64,000 bases of DNA from Apricaphanius iberus (lineage: Eukaryota > Chordata > Actinopteri > Cyprinodontiformes > Aphaniidae): contig JAPXFQ010002402.1 of the NCBI GenBank assembly GCA_028564705.1, forward strand, positions 62,001 through 126,000, read 5' to 3'. A program made the position numbers and the translations under genes. The notes under the pieces are model-generated. The model ran no database searches. It worked only from the letters and a program-made list of their open reading frames with translations, and was not told the origin of the DNA. Positions 45,305 to 56,269 of the stretch are shown here, piece by piece (the first letter of the stretch is position 1; each line of letters opens with the position of its first letter).

Positions 45305-45939
45305 TGTGTTAGTCTGTCCACTGTAGAACTGCAGTCTCTAAAATACCAGCAGCATTATTGGGCAGCTTCAGTGTACAGAAGCCTAATAAGGCTAAAGAAC
45401 ACAGTGCAAGTCGGACTGGCAAAACACGTATTGTAATATCAGTTTTCTTTTTTTGTTGTTGCAGATTTTGTGAGGTTGTATTGATTAGTATTACTATTAT
45501 TGTTGTGAATCTGGGGCATGCTTACCTGTACATTTAGCCATTTACCTCATCTTGTCTTGCTCCATTTTTCATCATTTGGAGGTTACTGTTGTTATGATTT
45601 CTTATTTGCTCTGCAAATTGGAACTGACTGTATGTCCAAAGAAATATTTTTTTATCCATTAAAGGCCGTAAAACTGGAAAAAAATAATGTGTGGCTTATT
45701 TTCCTCATGATACAGTTCTCGGCAACTAGGCTCAGTCAAATACGTTGAACATAAAGTGGAAGAATAACTTTAGTGATGGCATTAATTGATTTTCTTCATT
45801 ATTACTCTTTAGCTCTAATAGGAAAATGTATTCAAACTAAAATCTGAATAGGACCAAAGGTATAACCTAATTTTGTTATCGGAAATTGTTTTCAGGACAA
45901 ATATAAAAAAATGCCTTTGGATTCTTATTAGAAAAAGTA
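45305..45939 (+). promoter_or_regulatory. asxl2: asxl2 3' UTR and candidate poly(A) signal
   Basis: No further exon follows the stop codon. ATTAAA at 45658-45663 is a candidate poly(A) signal. The 3' end is not proven, and ATAAAG-type variants also occur downstream. Confidence 0.35.
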
Positions 45940-46439
45940 CAGTAGTAGCCAGATAGAAGTTCCCGTGATTCCTTTGCAGGACCTCTGCAGGACCGTGACT
46001 GGTCTCTGGCCGCTCCGTGGGGGAAATTTGAACCCCCGCAATGACGTAGTGAATGCAGCTACGCCTGTTAAATCCCCTCTGTAGCCAGTGTGAAAATCAG
46101 CTGCAGTGCCTCATTTGTCCAAGGTGAGGAGCAGTGATTGGTTTGTGTTCTGAAGTAATCGTCAGTCATTTTTCCTCCTCGTTTTTCCCTCAGACAAGTT
46201 GCCTCCAATACAGGCGATCTACACTATAGTACAGTAAGTAGCTTAAAAAATACATAAACATCAAAAATAAAAGTTTATCACTTTATATTATATCTATTTA
46301 TATAATTAGTTTTCTAAAGATTCTGCATTTTAATAAATGTTTGGCCTGTGGTGGTTTTATTGTAAATGTGACAGTGTGGAGGTCCTGTCACTATGGCTCC
46401 GATTGATGTTGTGCCCTGGCTGCTTGGCCATAGAGATAT

Positions 46440-46508
46440 CCCTTTGGCTGACTGGTTAGCGCGCGTGATTCTCACCTGGGAGTTGTGGGATCAAATCCCA
46501 CCCGGGCC
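46440..46508 (+). repeat. tRNA-like sequence (SINE head or tRNA pseudogene)
   Basis: TGGCTGACTGGTTAGCGC resembles an A box with D-arm, and GTGGGATCAAATCCCAC (46485-46501) is a perfect 5-bp T-arm with 7-nt loop containing a B-box-like core. The TTCTCAC loop recalls tRNA-Glu(CTC), but the anticodon stem and the acceptor stem do not pair well. Best seen as a SINE head or a decayed tRNA. Confidence 0.5.
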
Positions 46509-47355
46509 CTCGTTCTGTACTTTGCCACATTAACATTGAATCATACTGGGCGCAAATAAAGTCCAATAAATGCTGCACAATACTGTGGTGTTTTAGGACC
46601 AATAAACAATCCGCGTGTACCTTAAACTACAAATCATTGTGAAATTAAATGTAGTCGGATTCCTAAAGACATCTTTTACAATCGTAACTAGCTCAACACA
46701 GATACTGTATTGCTCTAAAGCCTTCTTAATAAGATTTGACAAACCACTGACACAGAGCTGGGAAATTATGCTGTATTTGACCTAGTTTTATCTATATATT
46801 TTTTCTTTTTTTCCAGAAGCACGGATCTATGAAAGATGACAGAAATGTTGAAGAGTCATGAGAAATAATATAAAATTGAACAAGAATGACTGGAATTATT
46901 TTTCATTTATTCCTCTTATTGTAGGCAATACTGTAAATATAAATGTGTTACGAAGCGGATACACTCGAAATTTACAAGATGTCTCACAGTTCAGAGGAAA
47001 CGGATGAGTAGCCTACTGGGGTCTCATTGGTTTAATAGCAAAAGGGTTGAAACTTATTCAAATTCAGAGAATATTTAGAGAATTATTTAGAAGATAAAGT
47101 GGCCATTTTTGAAAGGGTGAAATGCTTAAACTGCTGTTTCCGTGTCTGCGGAATTCTTGTAATTTCCGTTCAAACATCATTCCTTGTTATTTTCTAAGTC
47201 ACCCTAATAGTCTACTAAATCAGAATTATATATATATATAGGCCCACTACAGAATCATAAGCGTTCGTATAAACGGACTGTCACAAGTTAATCTGGAGTT
47301 TTCTCTCAAAGCGCACAGCTGTAGTTCTTTATAAATAGGGCTGAGTGTGTCAGTG

Positions 47356-47425
47356 CAGATAGCCTAGTGGTTAAATAGCTGCAAAAGAAATTTAAACCGG
47401 AGGATCCTGGTTTGAGAATGGGTCT
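47356..47425 (+). repeat. second tRNA-like sequence
   Basis: GATAGCCTAGTGGTTAAATA looks like an A box and D-loop, and GGATCCTGGTTTGAGAATGG contains a weak B-box-like core. The cloverleaf does not form cleanly. Probably another decayed tRNA-derived repeat. Confidence 0.35.
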
Positions 47426-47574
47426 TGTTTTTTGACAAGTTTTTTGTTTTTTTTATGTAAAGTTTGACTGTTTTATGGGCTACAAATTTCACAAATGTCA
47501 GTTGCTGATATATAGGATTGTAAAGATCATATTTCATTGGCTTTGGAAGTGTGGTTAAAATATAAACTGAGTGC

Positions 47575-47845
47575 CTATTTGCGGATGTAGTCTTTCATGG
47601 AGTGCCAAACGAGCTCGATTGGGTTCAAGTCAGGTGACTCGTGGAGTTTTCACCCAGTTGATGCCCTCAGATGAAATGCAAGCTGCAGCAGCGGTGTGCT
47701 TTTGTTCATTGTCTTCGAAAAAGCGATGATCCGACCCAAAATACTTCTTTTTGCATGGTGCAGCAAATTCTTTAATGATGCATTTCTCGAAGTACGTTTT
47801 GTCCATTATTCCATCGAAGATGAACTTGGGACCTGCGCCTTAACA
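47575..47845 (-). pseudogene. Tc1-type transposase fragment
   Basis: On the minus strand, [37 protein letters not shown] and, after a frameshift, [20 protein letters not shown] are the second Asp and the Glu regions of a Tc1-family DDE transposase. N-terminal half absent. The family differs from both other Tc1 elements in the window. Confidence 0.8.
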
Positions 47846-48239
47846 GAGACTCTTCTTTATGATTTCATAGGCTACCAACATCTCTGGAAAGACGGGCGGC
47901 TTTACAGATGGTGTCGGTGCTTACTGTGTTGCTGAGGTGAGGGATATTAGAAAAAAAGTGGAAGCCTTGAAAGCAACCGGTGTTAAGGATTGTGTTCTAA
48001 TTGTTCTTGAGCTACATACCTGTCAGGATAATAATCAGAGAGGACAATAGATTAGCCAAACAGTAGCTTCTGTACTGTGTGACTAGTGAATGTATGTTAA
48101 TGCCCCTTATATTGGAGGCAATTTCCCTACCACCATAACTTTTCCTGCGGGATACAGGTTACAACCTGAAAAGCATGTGTTTTATAAACATTAGTTTCAA
48201 ACTTGTTTTCCATTTCAGAATGCCACCATCAACTGAACC

Positions 48240-48540
48240 CCATTAGTTACTAGAAAAGGCGCAGAGATGGGATTACCCCATCTTACTTGCAATGTTTGGT
48301 GTACCAGTAGAGTAGAATACATATTAAATAAGAAGAAACCCCTAGCTCTTGTAGCTTTCTAAACAACTTCCCCTGATTAATCCGGTCAAAGGCACATAAA
48401 CATGGTGGAATTATGTTTTCTATAGCCACTGGCAGCTTCTTACAGAGCATATACAAGAAAATATCAGTGCCATGTTCACTTTTGAAGCAAAACTGAGATA
48501 TTGTGGACAACGAAAAGAAACACTCACTGTTCTCCATGAC
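48240..48540 (-). pseudogene. LINE reverse transcriptase fragment
   Basis: The minus strand reads SQFCFKSEHGTDIFLYMLCK, then CAFDRINQGKLFRKLQELGV and SSYLICILLYWYTKHCK. These are LINE motifs (QFGFKSGHGT and FDRINH) with the segment between them partly deleted. Clade not assigned. Confidence 0.75.
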
Positions 48541-48939
48541 TGATACATATCACTGTATATGTAATATTCCCTCTGGTCCAACTCCCACAGAAGATGCAAT
48601 GTCTCTTCTTCTTGAATACTTCTAGAAGTTTTTTTATGAACATATGATTTAAGCTCTGACAACAAACATAAGTCAAAGTTCAACCACTATCTGCATTTTA
48701 GGCAGGCTCTGTAGCCTATGCGATTTGTGTGACAATGGATGACCAATGGCCCATCGGTGCAAAACAAAAGGTTGAGCAATAAGCTGGTGAAGGTTCTCAG
48801 TCATCCAGGTTATCGTACTCAAAAGGGTTTAAAAGCAGGCAACTGAACTTTCTTTGTTCAAGAAATCAAATGACCTTTTTGAGAAAAGGTTGAGAAATAA
48901 TAATGCTACTTCCCTGGGGGAGGGGGTGTTTAGTACTAC

Positions 48940-49195
48940 GCAGAATTGCTTGCAGTTTCCTCCTCATCTGCCTTTCCACCACAGTTCTACAGGGTCCATG
49001 TCCTGAGCCAGGAAAGCCTTGCTGATCAGTTTGTCCAAACTTCTGCAGTTGTGCTACTTCCCCAGCAGGGAACAGCCTACAGCAGCAGACTTCTGAGGAC
49101 TGTGTGGTAGAACATCTGCAGCATGTTATTGAAGACACTGAAGGACCTGAGCTGTCAGAGGAAGACAAAGTGACTCTGTCCCTTCCTGTATGCTG
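48940..49195 (-). pseudogene. LINE C-terminal fragment
   Basis: The minus strand gives LRSFSVFNNMLQMFYHTVLR followed, after a stop, by AVPCWGSS. It is the same C-terminal block as in the LINE at 8045-9010 (RSFNVCSRLLGLFYQAVV). Several stops. Confidence 0.65.
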
Positions 49196-49199
49196 TATC

Positions 49200-50200
49200 T
49201 TATACAAAATTTTCAGAATGTCTAACAGTAGGGCACTGTGAGAATGAGAGTATCAAACAAGGGGAAACTCAATTTAGTGTAATTAAACAGATACAACAAC
49301 AGTACAGATTAACTCTGCACACATTTTTGCAAGAATAAGTTGAGTCGGTCTTTTACATGTAACAAAGTCAAACTGCGCTCACCACACCTCAGACGTCACT
49401 ATGGATCTGTAAAGATCAATTATTTCTGAGACGGTTAACAACTACAAACAAATCTTTAACATATGATCTCAGAATCGGTAACTTTATGATGGTGATTAAA
49501 ATCTAATATTGTTACAAAGACGAACATTTCAATGTAAACACCTACTACAAATCTGGATAATTTATTGCTCAACTCTGTGGTAAATAGTGTGCTGAACATC
49601 ACAGGGATTTTTAATATTAAGGTGATACTCTGGAAGAGGTCAGACTGCTTCCATCTTTAAGGCTTTAATGACTGACAGGTCAGCGCATCATTTATTTTTA
49701 CCCTGAACAAGTTTCTGTCAGCATGCTAAAAAGCACCCATGACTATCATGATATAAAACAAGACAATAATGTATTCTTCCTATTGAAGTCCTTATGCTAT
49801 CAACATTAAATCAAACAAATCATTTTCCTTTGCTTCGCTCTGGATCAATGACAACAGGAAGCTTCTGTAACATGCTGATGGTCTCAAATGGGTTGAATCA
49901 TCAAAGGTTTTATCAGAACACATATCAAAAGCCTACAACAGCCCAAACTTTAGGGACTAAACCAAACATCTTTAGCTGACATCTTCATTGGATGGTTTGT
50001 TCAGTTATTTTTATCAATACTTTATAAATAATGAGAAGCAAAAACAGCTTCTTGGTCGGTTCATATTCCTCACATCTCTGTTACTGTCCTGTACACAGCT
50101 TCCTGGACATATCTGCTAAGACCAGGGACAGGATTATATAAAAAAAAAAAAAAGTCAGAACACTGAAATTCTGCCTCTGACTTTCTGTGCTGTTTTCTGT
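49200..50200. other. no gene seen
   Basis: Only short spurious frames. There is an A-run at 50140-50152. Confidence 0.35.
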
Positions 50201-50559
50201 GAGAGAAGCGTCATCTTCTGGTCATGTTCTGTATTTCAGTGAGTGGGAGGAGTTCCAGTAAAAAACTATTCACGCCCAGGAGATGGTGGGGGCGATTCCA
50301 GCCGCTGGAACTCTGCTGAGAGTCTGCTCGGAGTCTGCTGGAACTGTGCTGGGATGGGAACTTTTATCTGGCTACTACTGTACAACTATAGACTGTTCAT
50401 GCAGTAATTCTTGATGTAAATTTTTGCATGCCCTATATTTTATTTTTACTATATTTTAGTCAAAAATTGTTGTCACTGTTGTGAGGATCTGGGGCCCTAT
50501 TTCTTAAGGTTGTGTAGAATCCCTACTAAAACTACTTAAAGGGGAGGTTTTAATTTTTT

Positions 50560-50690
50560 TTTTTAAACTGGACCTTATTGATACCATGCAGTACGTTTGC
50601 CTATTCACCCAGACCAGTTTGGAGTCCTTAAGAAGAAGTTCATATCCATTCTTGATCAATGAATGGATATAAACTAGACTAAAAATGGAT
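50560..50690 (+). repeat. fragment related to the MITE at 27225-27860
   Basis: ACTGGACCTTATTGATACC, TTCACCCAGACCAGTTTGGA and GTCCTTAAGAAGAAGTTCAT resemble the arms of that MITE. Confidence 0.45.
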
Positions 50691-50949
50691 ATAATTTACA
50701 TTACTATTTAATTGGAGTCGCTGGCATGTCAATTGCTGCCTCTAAATAAAGCATCTGCCACAAAACTCCTTCATTTAAGCATTGTTTTGTTATTCATCGC
50801 TATCATTATCCTCCTTGGAGTTCAGAGCATCTTGAAAGTGCATATTTGTTGTCTGCAGGGGTGTTTTGCTGGCTTTTAATCAAACTAACACGCAATCTCA
50901 ATTACGTCGTCACTTTGAGCATCATCTGGACCTATGTTCCCCATCCAGC

Positions 50950-51410
50950 AGGGTTATTGTATTTGAACCGGGTACCAGACCATGTGGAGCTTCTATGGGG
51001 AGAAAAATACTGAGATAAAACTGGGTTAACAATCGCAATAACAGCAGAAAAAATATATCTGGAGAGTGGTAGAAGAGAGATAAAAGTGGTCAGTGTGTCC
51101 TCCAACAGTCTAAATCCATAGCAGCATAACAAACAAAAAAGCTCAGGAGAACCTAAGCCACTAACTATAAGCTTGATCCAAAAAAAGGTTTTAAGCCTAG
51201 TTTTAAAAAAGAGTATCTGCCTCACGGACTAAATCTGGGAGCTGGTTCCACAGGAGAGGAGCCTGATAGCTAAAAGATCTGCCTCCCATTCTACTTTAAA
51301 TAATCAGAGGAACTACCAGTAAACCTGCATTAGGAGAACGAAGTGCTCTGTTAGGAACATATGGAACAATCAGATCTCTGATGTACGATACGTTCACTGT
51401 GTGCTCTGCC
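50950..51410 (+). repeat. dispersed teleost repeat, later part
   Basis: ATAAGCTTGATCCAAAAAAA, TTTTAAGCCTAGTTTT, CTGGTTCCACAGGAGAGG and GCCTCCCATTCTACTTTAAA form a recognisable teleost interspersed repeat; its first half is the same family as 6655-7450. Confidence 0.6.
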
Positions 51411-52879
51411 GTTGGTTAGACAGAACTGCAAACATCAGCATGGTTTGGGCTTGTGTAATTCCAAATTTCACAAACTAAATCACCAAGTGGACTACGACCC
51501 TTGTATAGTACAGAGTAAGTTAACACTCCTGCAGACAAGAAAGAAGCACTTCTGAGATGCTATGAACTCCGATGGGAACAATACTAGCGATAAATAACAA
51601 AAAATTTGGTTAAATTAAGGAGTTTTGTAGCAGATAATACCTTATTTAGAAGTGGCACATGATGTGCCCCCATGACTCCCATTGGTAACAGTTTACAATA
51701 AGGTTAGCAAAATTTGCTTACTTACTACGTACAGAGGGATTCCTTAATTATTAGCTGAGCTTCACACTCACCCCACACTGAATATTAGTAATGATTCCTG
51801 AATCGGTCTTAAAATGACTAGACACCTAATTAGTCTGTAATGATTAATTCATGATTACCTAAGCTTCACACCTACCTTAAATTGGATTTGTTAGCTAATG
51901 ATTTGTGGTGGGAGCAGCAGCTTGAGCAAAAAGACCCAGACCAGCAGCAGCCTTGAGAGAGATGGTGTTATTTCCATTACCATCTGTGGAGGGTGAGGAC
52001 ATGGACGGCAGTGATGTGCAGTGAGGTTCATGGCTGGTGAGGCACTAACGTCCTCACAGTCAGTGTAGAATGTATTATAATGTACACAGTCTGGGCTTAG
52101 TTCTCGGTTAGAAAAACTGCAGCTACTCCAGAGAATTCCTTTATCATTCTTTATTAAATCCACGAAAAAACTGTACAGGATGTGATGAGTTGTGGTTTCT
52201 TTGTACTCACGCACAACAAACAATGTGACCAGTTACAGTCCGGCTCTGCTGAACGCTGTTACAACCGGAGATGATATGCGTAGCATTCAACATGTAACAA
52301 GCTGCCGCCGTGCTGCGTCGCTGCTTCCTCGGTTCTTTCCAATGATGCTCGGCTCATCTCTGTTAACGCTCGGCTCTGTCAGTACAAAGCGGGGAAGTTT
52401 GCACAGTCAGATTTACAAAAATATGAACCCAACAGAGTAGCTTATTCACCATTTGATTGAGCTTCGCCGCAAGGAGAGGGGGACAGCAGACTACGGAGCA
52501 AGATATTCGCTACAGTTAGCCACCTTTAGCCACCAGCGTTGGCCTAGACGGACCTGTCAATCCAAAGGACATGCCCCGAATTATTCATAATTTCAAGATT
52601 ACATTACAAAAAAATGGAGATGTTAGAACCCCCCCCCCCCCCCCAGAGTTGTCATGACTGTAATCCTGAACTATCTAACCTAAAATGCTTTTTTGAACCA
52701 GGCTGTGAACATGTTTATTTTTGCTGTAAAGTTGGCCTTTTTAACATCAATGGAAAGTTGGTTGTTTTCGGAGCCAGCCCCCAGCGGATGAGGGAGGAAC
52801 TGCAATTTTTGCCACTTCCTGGTTCGCATCACATTCTGCAGGCAGACTTTGCCCCTTTGTCACGGGCAGTTGATAGAGA
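51411..52879. other. no gene; poly-C tract
   Basis: No coding region is supported. A C-run lies at 52630-52644. GTGATGTGCAGTGAGGTTCA (52011) and GATGAGGGAGGAACTGCAAT (52787) resemble heads of common fish repeats. The open frame over the C-run has no known motif. Confidence 0.35.
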
Positions 52880-53115
52880 TGTCTGCAGTGTAGAGACTGA
52901 AGACAATTAGTGCCAGCACCATTCCCTTAGGGGTCCCCAGACCTGCAGACCAGCCTGTTGGAAACAGCCCTTTGTTCTCATTCTGTGGGTTTCCTGTGAG
53001 GTGAGCTAATCAAGTATGCACTATGACATGTAGTGATCCACTAATGACAACTCCAGCTCCATCCTTCAAAATTTCTGGCTAAATGGTATTGAAAACACTG
53101 GCTGGACGATAATTC
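52880..53115 (-). pseudogene. LINE reverse transcriptase fragment
   Basis: The minus strand reads VFNTI, then GDFLAHLTG-like remains and GTPKGMVLALIVFSLYTADI, a decayed form of the GAPQGTVL-PFLFTLYT-D reverse transcriptase motif. Same type as 8045-9010. Confidence 0.6.
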
Positions 53116-53147
53116 AATAACAATATATATCAGCTCTAAACCCTCAG

Positions 53148-53330
53148 CAGGGTCCTGGAGCATCTAACCAGTCTCCATGTGTTTTGCGGAATTGGTCAAG
53201 CATTTGACTGTATCTCTTGGGGAGCCCTGTGGGGATACTCCAGGAGTTTGGGGTACCAGGCCCCTTGATATGGCCTGGTAGATCCCTGGTGTCAGAGCTT
53301 GGTTTTTATTGCTGGGTTTATGAGTTATTG
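53148..53330 (+). pseudogene. Rex3/RTE-type LINE fragment
   Basis: QVLEHLTSLHVFCGIGQAFD then SWGALWGY and, after a frameshift, FGVPGPLIWPGRSLVSELGF correspond to the Rex3/RTE-type block with AFDRVPRGVLW and YGVPGPLI-AVRSLY. Only about 180 bp remain. Confidence 0.65.
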
Positions 53331-53521
53331 CTGGTGACTATTTGTGTTACCCGACAATCCATGCTGCACTGCGCATGCGCACTTCAATTGTCTCAGTTTT
53401 TGTTTTATGACTTTTACTTTGTGAGGGTTCAGGTAAGTTTTACTCAAATCATTTTATAACTGGCTTTCCTTAAGCTGGTATATCACTACTCGTCTGCATG
53501 ACAGCTCTTGTAGGTATGTAA

Positions 53522-55707
53522 AGGTGTTTCTCCACTAGTACCTTTTTGCCGTGCCATACTGTACTGGAATACTCGTTACTTGACGCGACACGGTACAACT
53601 CGTTTTGTGTTGCTTCTCCGTTGCAACACACCAGAGTGTCTCAAGTGAGTGGGTCTGTCATATGGTGGGAGGCCCCAGAGTACGTAGCGGGAAGTAAACA
53701 AAGGCTCGGAGAAGAACAATGGCGACCCCACTAGCAATCGTGAGCTTTTTGCTCAGTCTGTGGCTTCTTGTAGTCGCACGTCGAAGAGAAAGAGAAACCC
53801 TCTCTCATAGAAGAATGAAGACCCTGGAAAAGCTACATGCTGCAAGGAAAAACACAATGTTGTAGTACAAACGAGTGTGAGAAGCTCTGAAGGAGTATGA
53901 TGCTACAGACACGACCCGGCGTGGCTTGTGTGGGTAAGCCAATGCAAATACTACCCCGGTGTGGTGGGCTATCAATACACTCTGGATATTTATTTATCGC
54001 TAAAGCCCAGCGTAACAACGTATGTTGACAAGTTTGCTTTAGTAATAAGTATTCTGTGTGTGTGTGTTTCGGATGACTGCTCTACGAAGTCGTCACAGCC
54101 AACCGTTGGTTTTGTCGTTTAACCGGCTTGCAGTTATAAGACCTTGTTCTGGGTTTAACCAAAGCTCAGTGGCTACAGAACTTCAGGATGTCGGAACAAA
54201 CATTAATCTTCACCAAACTATGTCCAGTGCTGGAGTGACACGGCGTTTTGCCTCTGTGTCCCATTAAAGAAACGAGTTGCCATTGCTCTATGGAAACTAA
54301 ACATGACAGAGACATGACTGTTTTTTTAGAGTTAATATCCGATATTTCAATTGTATCAATTCGTATGCATAATGAAGCAAAACCTTAGACTGCCAAAGTT
54401 TAAATCATGTTGTTTAACTGTCCAAAATCTGTTTTGTTGTTTCATTGGTGTTAAACCTGTGGCACTATGCTACATATTCTCACATTAATTTCATCCTCCA
54501 GGCTCTACATTTAATTCTGTTGATGTAAGATGTTTCACCAGACCTACTATAATCTATACATACTATGAATTCTATGAATTACAAACCACAACTGTATCAG
54601 CTTTGTAATAAAGCTGTTTAGTTTGAAAATGTTTTCACTTTTTTTAAATCATCACCACTACAATGAGCCAGAGCAAACGTTGATATCAGACTTTAAAAGG
54701 CTCCCTGATGCCAGACCTCTTAAAATTATTCCACCAACCAGAGTGTAATTAAACTGCAAATGAAAATACAACTTGGACATTTTTATTGGACAGGTATTGA
54801 AAAAGTTCAGAAACAAAAGTCTAGTTGCACTTGTCTGTAGGTCATGGTGTACACTCTTTGCCAGCATCCCTGAAAAGTTTGGAAGGCAGCATCGTCTCAT
54901 CTCCACCCTCTGTAAGCCGGATTCCTGCTCCTGTCCATCAGAAGAAAGTGATGATCTATGATTTTTTTTTTCAGTACTATGCTTACAGTGCATTTAAAAA
55001 CACATATTAAGAATTCAAATTAAGGAATAGAAACAAATGTGCCTTACTGTGCTGCAGAAAACTTAAGTAGGTTATTCATATTTACGAAAACAAAACATAG
55101 CATCAGAACAAATTTGGATAACTGTTAATAAAAAAGCAGTCATACAGAAGATGATATGAATCTGAATAGGTTAATATTGTCAATAGAATATACAAACAGC
55201 ATGAAATTTGCTTCTTACTGAGAGTACGAGACTGCTAGTTAAGGGGTTCAGCGTTCTCCGTTTCTCTGCTTCGGCCTGCTGGTGAAAGCCATCAGCTCCA
55301 AACCGTGGTAAGCTCTGAGTCCTCCTTGATAACCTCACAGCAAGCAGCTCCATCCAGCTTACACTGAATCTTTTCTTCAGCCAACAATCTCAAAAATGCT
55401 GAACCTCCGATTGGATCACAGCACTGGTTTTTAACGTCGTCATTGTTCTTCAGCAAACACTACACACATCCATTCGCTGTAGCGAGGTTTCAAAATGGTG
55501 GTTAGTTGCTGTAAAGTTACTCTCAAGTGACCTACAGCCGTCTAATGTCGCTTTTCAGTACCAGTTCAGCATAAATGGATCCACAGCAGAGCTGGTACGA
55601 AAAATAGTATCGGCTTGGCGCAACTCTGCCCGACTTCTGCCAGTGGAGCGTAAAAGGTACTAAGACTGAGTCGTGTCGTATCGAGTCGTACCAGTGGAGA
55701 AACACCT
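53522..55707. mobile_element. PIF/Harbinger-type element with TAA target duplication
   Basis: The ends AGGTGTTTCTCCACTAGTAC (53522) and GTACCAGTGGAGAAACACCT (ending 55707) are inverted repeats with one or two mismatches. TAA flanks both sides (53519-53521 and 55708-55710), the Harbinger 3-bp target. The 2.2-kb interior has no intact transposase; only a short N-terminal remnant is seen at 53719. Confidence 0.8.
53719..53865 (+). pseudogene. short N-terminal remnant in the Harbinger element
   Basis: It begins MATPLAIVSFLLSLWLLVVA then RRRERETLSHRRMKTLEKLH, ending at a stop after 48 codons. A hydrophobic start and an Arg-rich stretch are what I associate with the N-termini of some fish Harbinger transposases, but the catalytic part is absent. 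Weak assignment. Confidence 0.35.
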
Positions 55708-55710
55708 TAA

Positions 55711-56269
55711 ATGGCTTTAGTTTCATGTCTCTGATATTGACAAACTGCATGTAAACAGGCCCCATTGTTTAGAATCGACCGTATGAATTGTGACAATTAG
55801 GGTCTGTTTTGCAGGCTATGTGTGCTTATAATACTACTTTTCATATTTTGAAGTAATAATTTTTATTAAAGAGAGATTAAATATTTCAATTTTACAGTAT
55901 TTATTTATTTTACAAAACAAAAAATTCCACATCAATAATGTAAGTTAACAAGTTCCTCCAAGATTTTGAGCCCCTTTTTTGTGTGATTTGCGGCTGCTTT
56001 TGTGAAAAAGCAGTGTTTTTATTTGTGATTTTCTTATATTTTTATGTATAAAATAATATATTATTCGTTTGTAACATTATTAGTAGAGCTAGATTGTCAC
56101 ATAAATCTTATCTACATAAAATGACTTTAAATGCCATTTTAACAGATGAAAATTTATACAGTCTGTGGGAAAACTTTTACTGTAGTCTGTAGGACTACAG
56201 TAAAAGTACACTGAAGCTCTGAACTGATATTGATATGATCTTTTTTGGGTACAAAGACAAGTACTTGGT
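55711..56269. other. no gene seen
   Basis: AT-rich sequence between two transposon remnants. A 19-bp stretch around TACTGTAGTCTGTAGGACTACAGTAAAAGTA (56178-56208) is a small perfect-arm hairpin of unknown meaning. Confidence 0.35.

Larger units (their letters stand above)
45940..50380. mobile_element. TIR-bounded unit of 4.4 kb with TA target duplication
   Basis: The left end CAGTAGTAGCCAGATAGAAG then TTCCC (45940) and the right end GGGAA then CTTTTATCTGGCTACTACTG (ending 50380) are 25-bp inverted repeats with one mismatch. TA flanks both sides (45938-45939 and 50381-50382). Inner arms are both rich in short inverted CTGCAGGA/GCTGGAA-type motifs. No transposase for these ends is recognised inside; the interior holds tRNA-like sequences and pieces of other elements. 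It may be a composite of several insertions. Confidence 0.65.

Noticed and set aside
46440..46508. A functional tRNA gene
   Set aside because: The T-arm is good but the anticodon stem and acceptor stem do not pair, so it is listed only as tRNA-like.
52614..52910. 98-codon frame across a poly-C tract
   Set aside because: The Pro run is only the C-run; the rest overlaps repeat-like sequence and a LINE remnant on the other strand.
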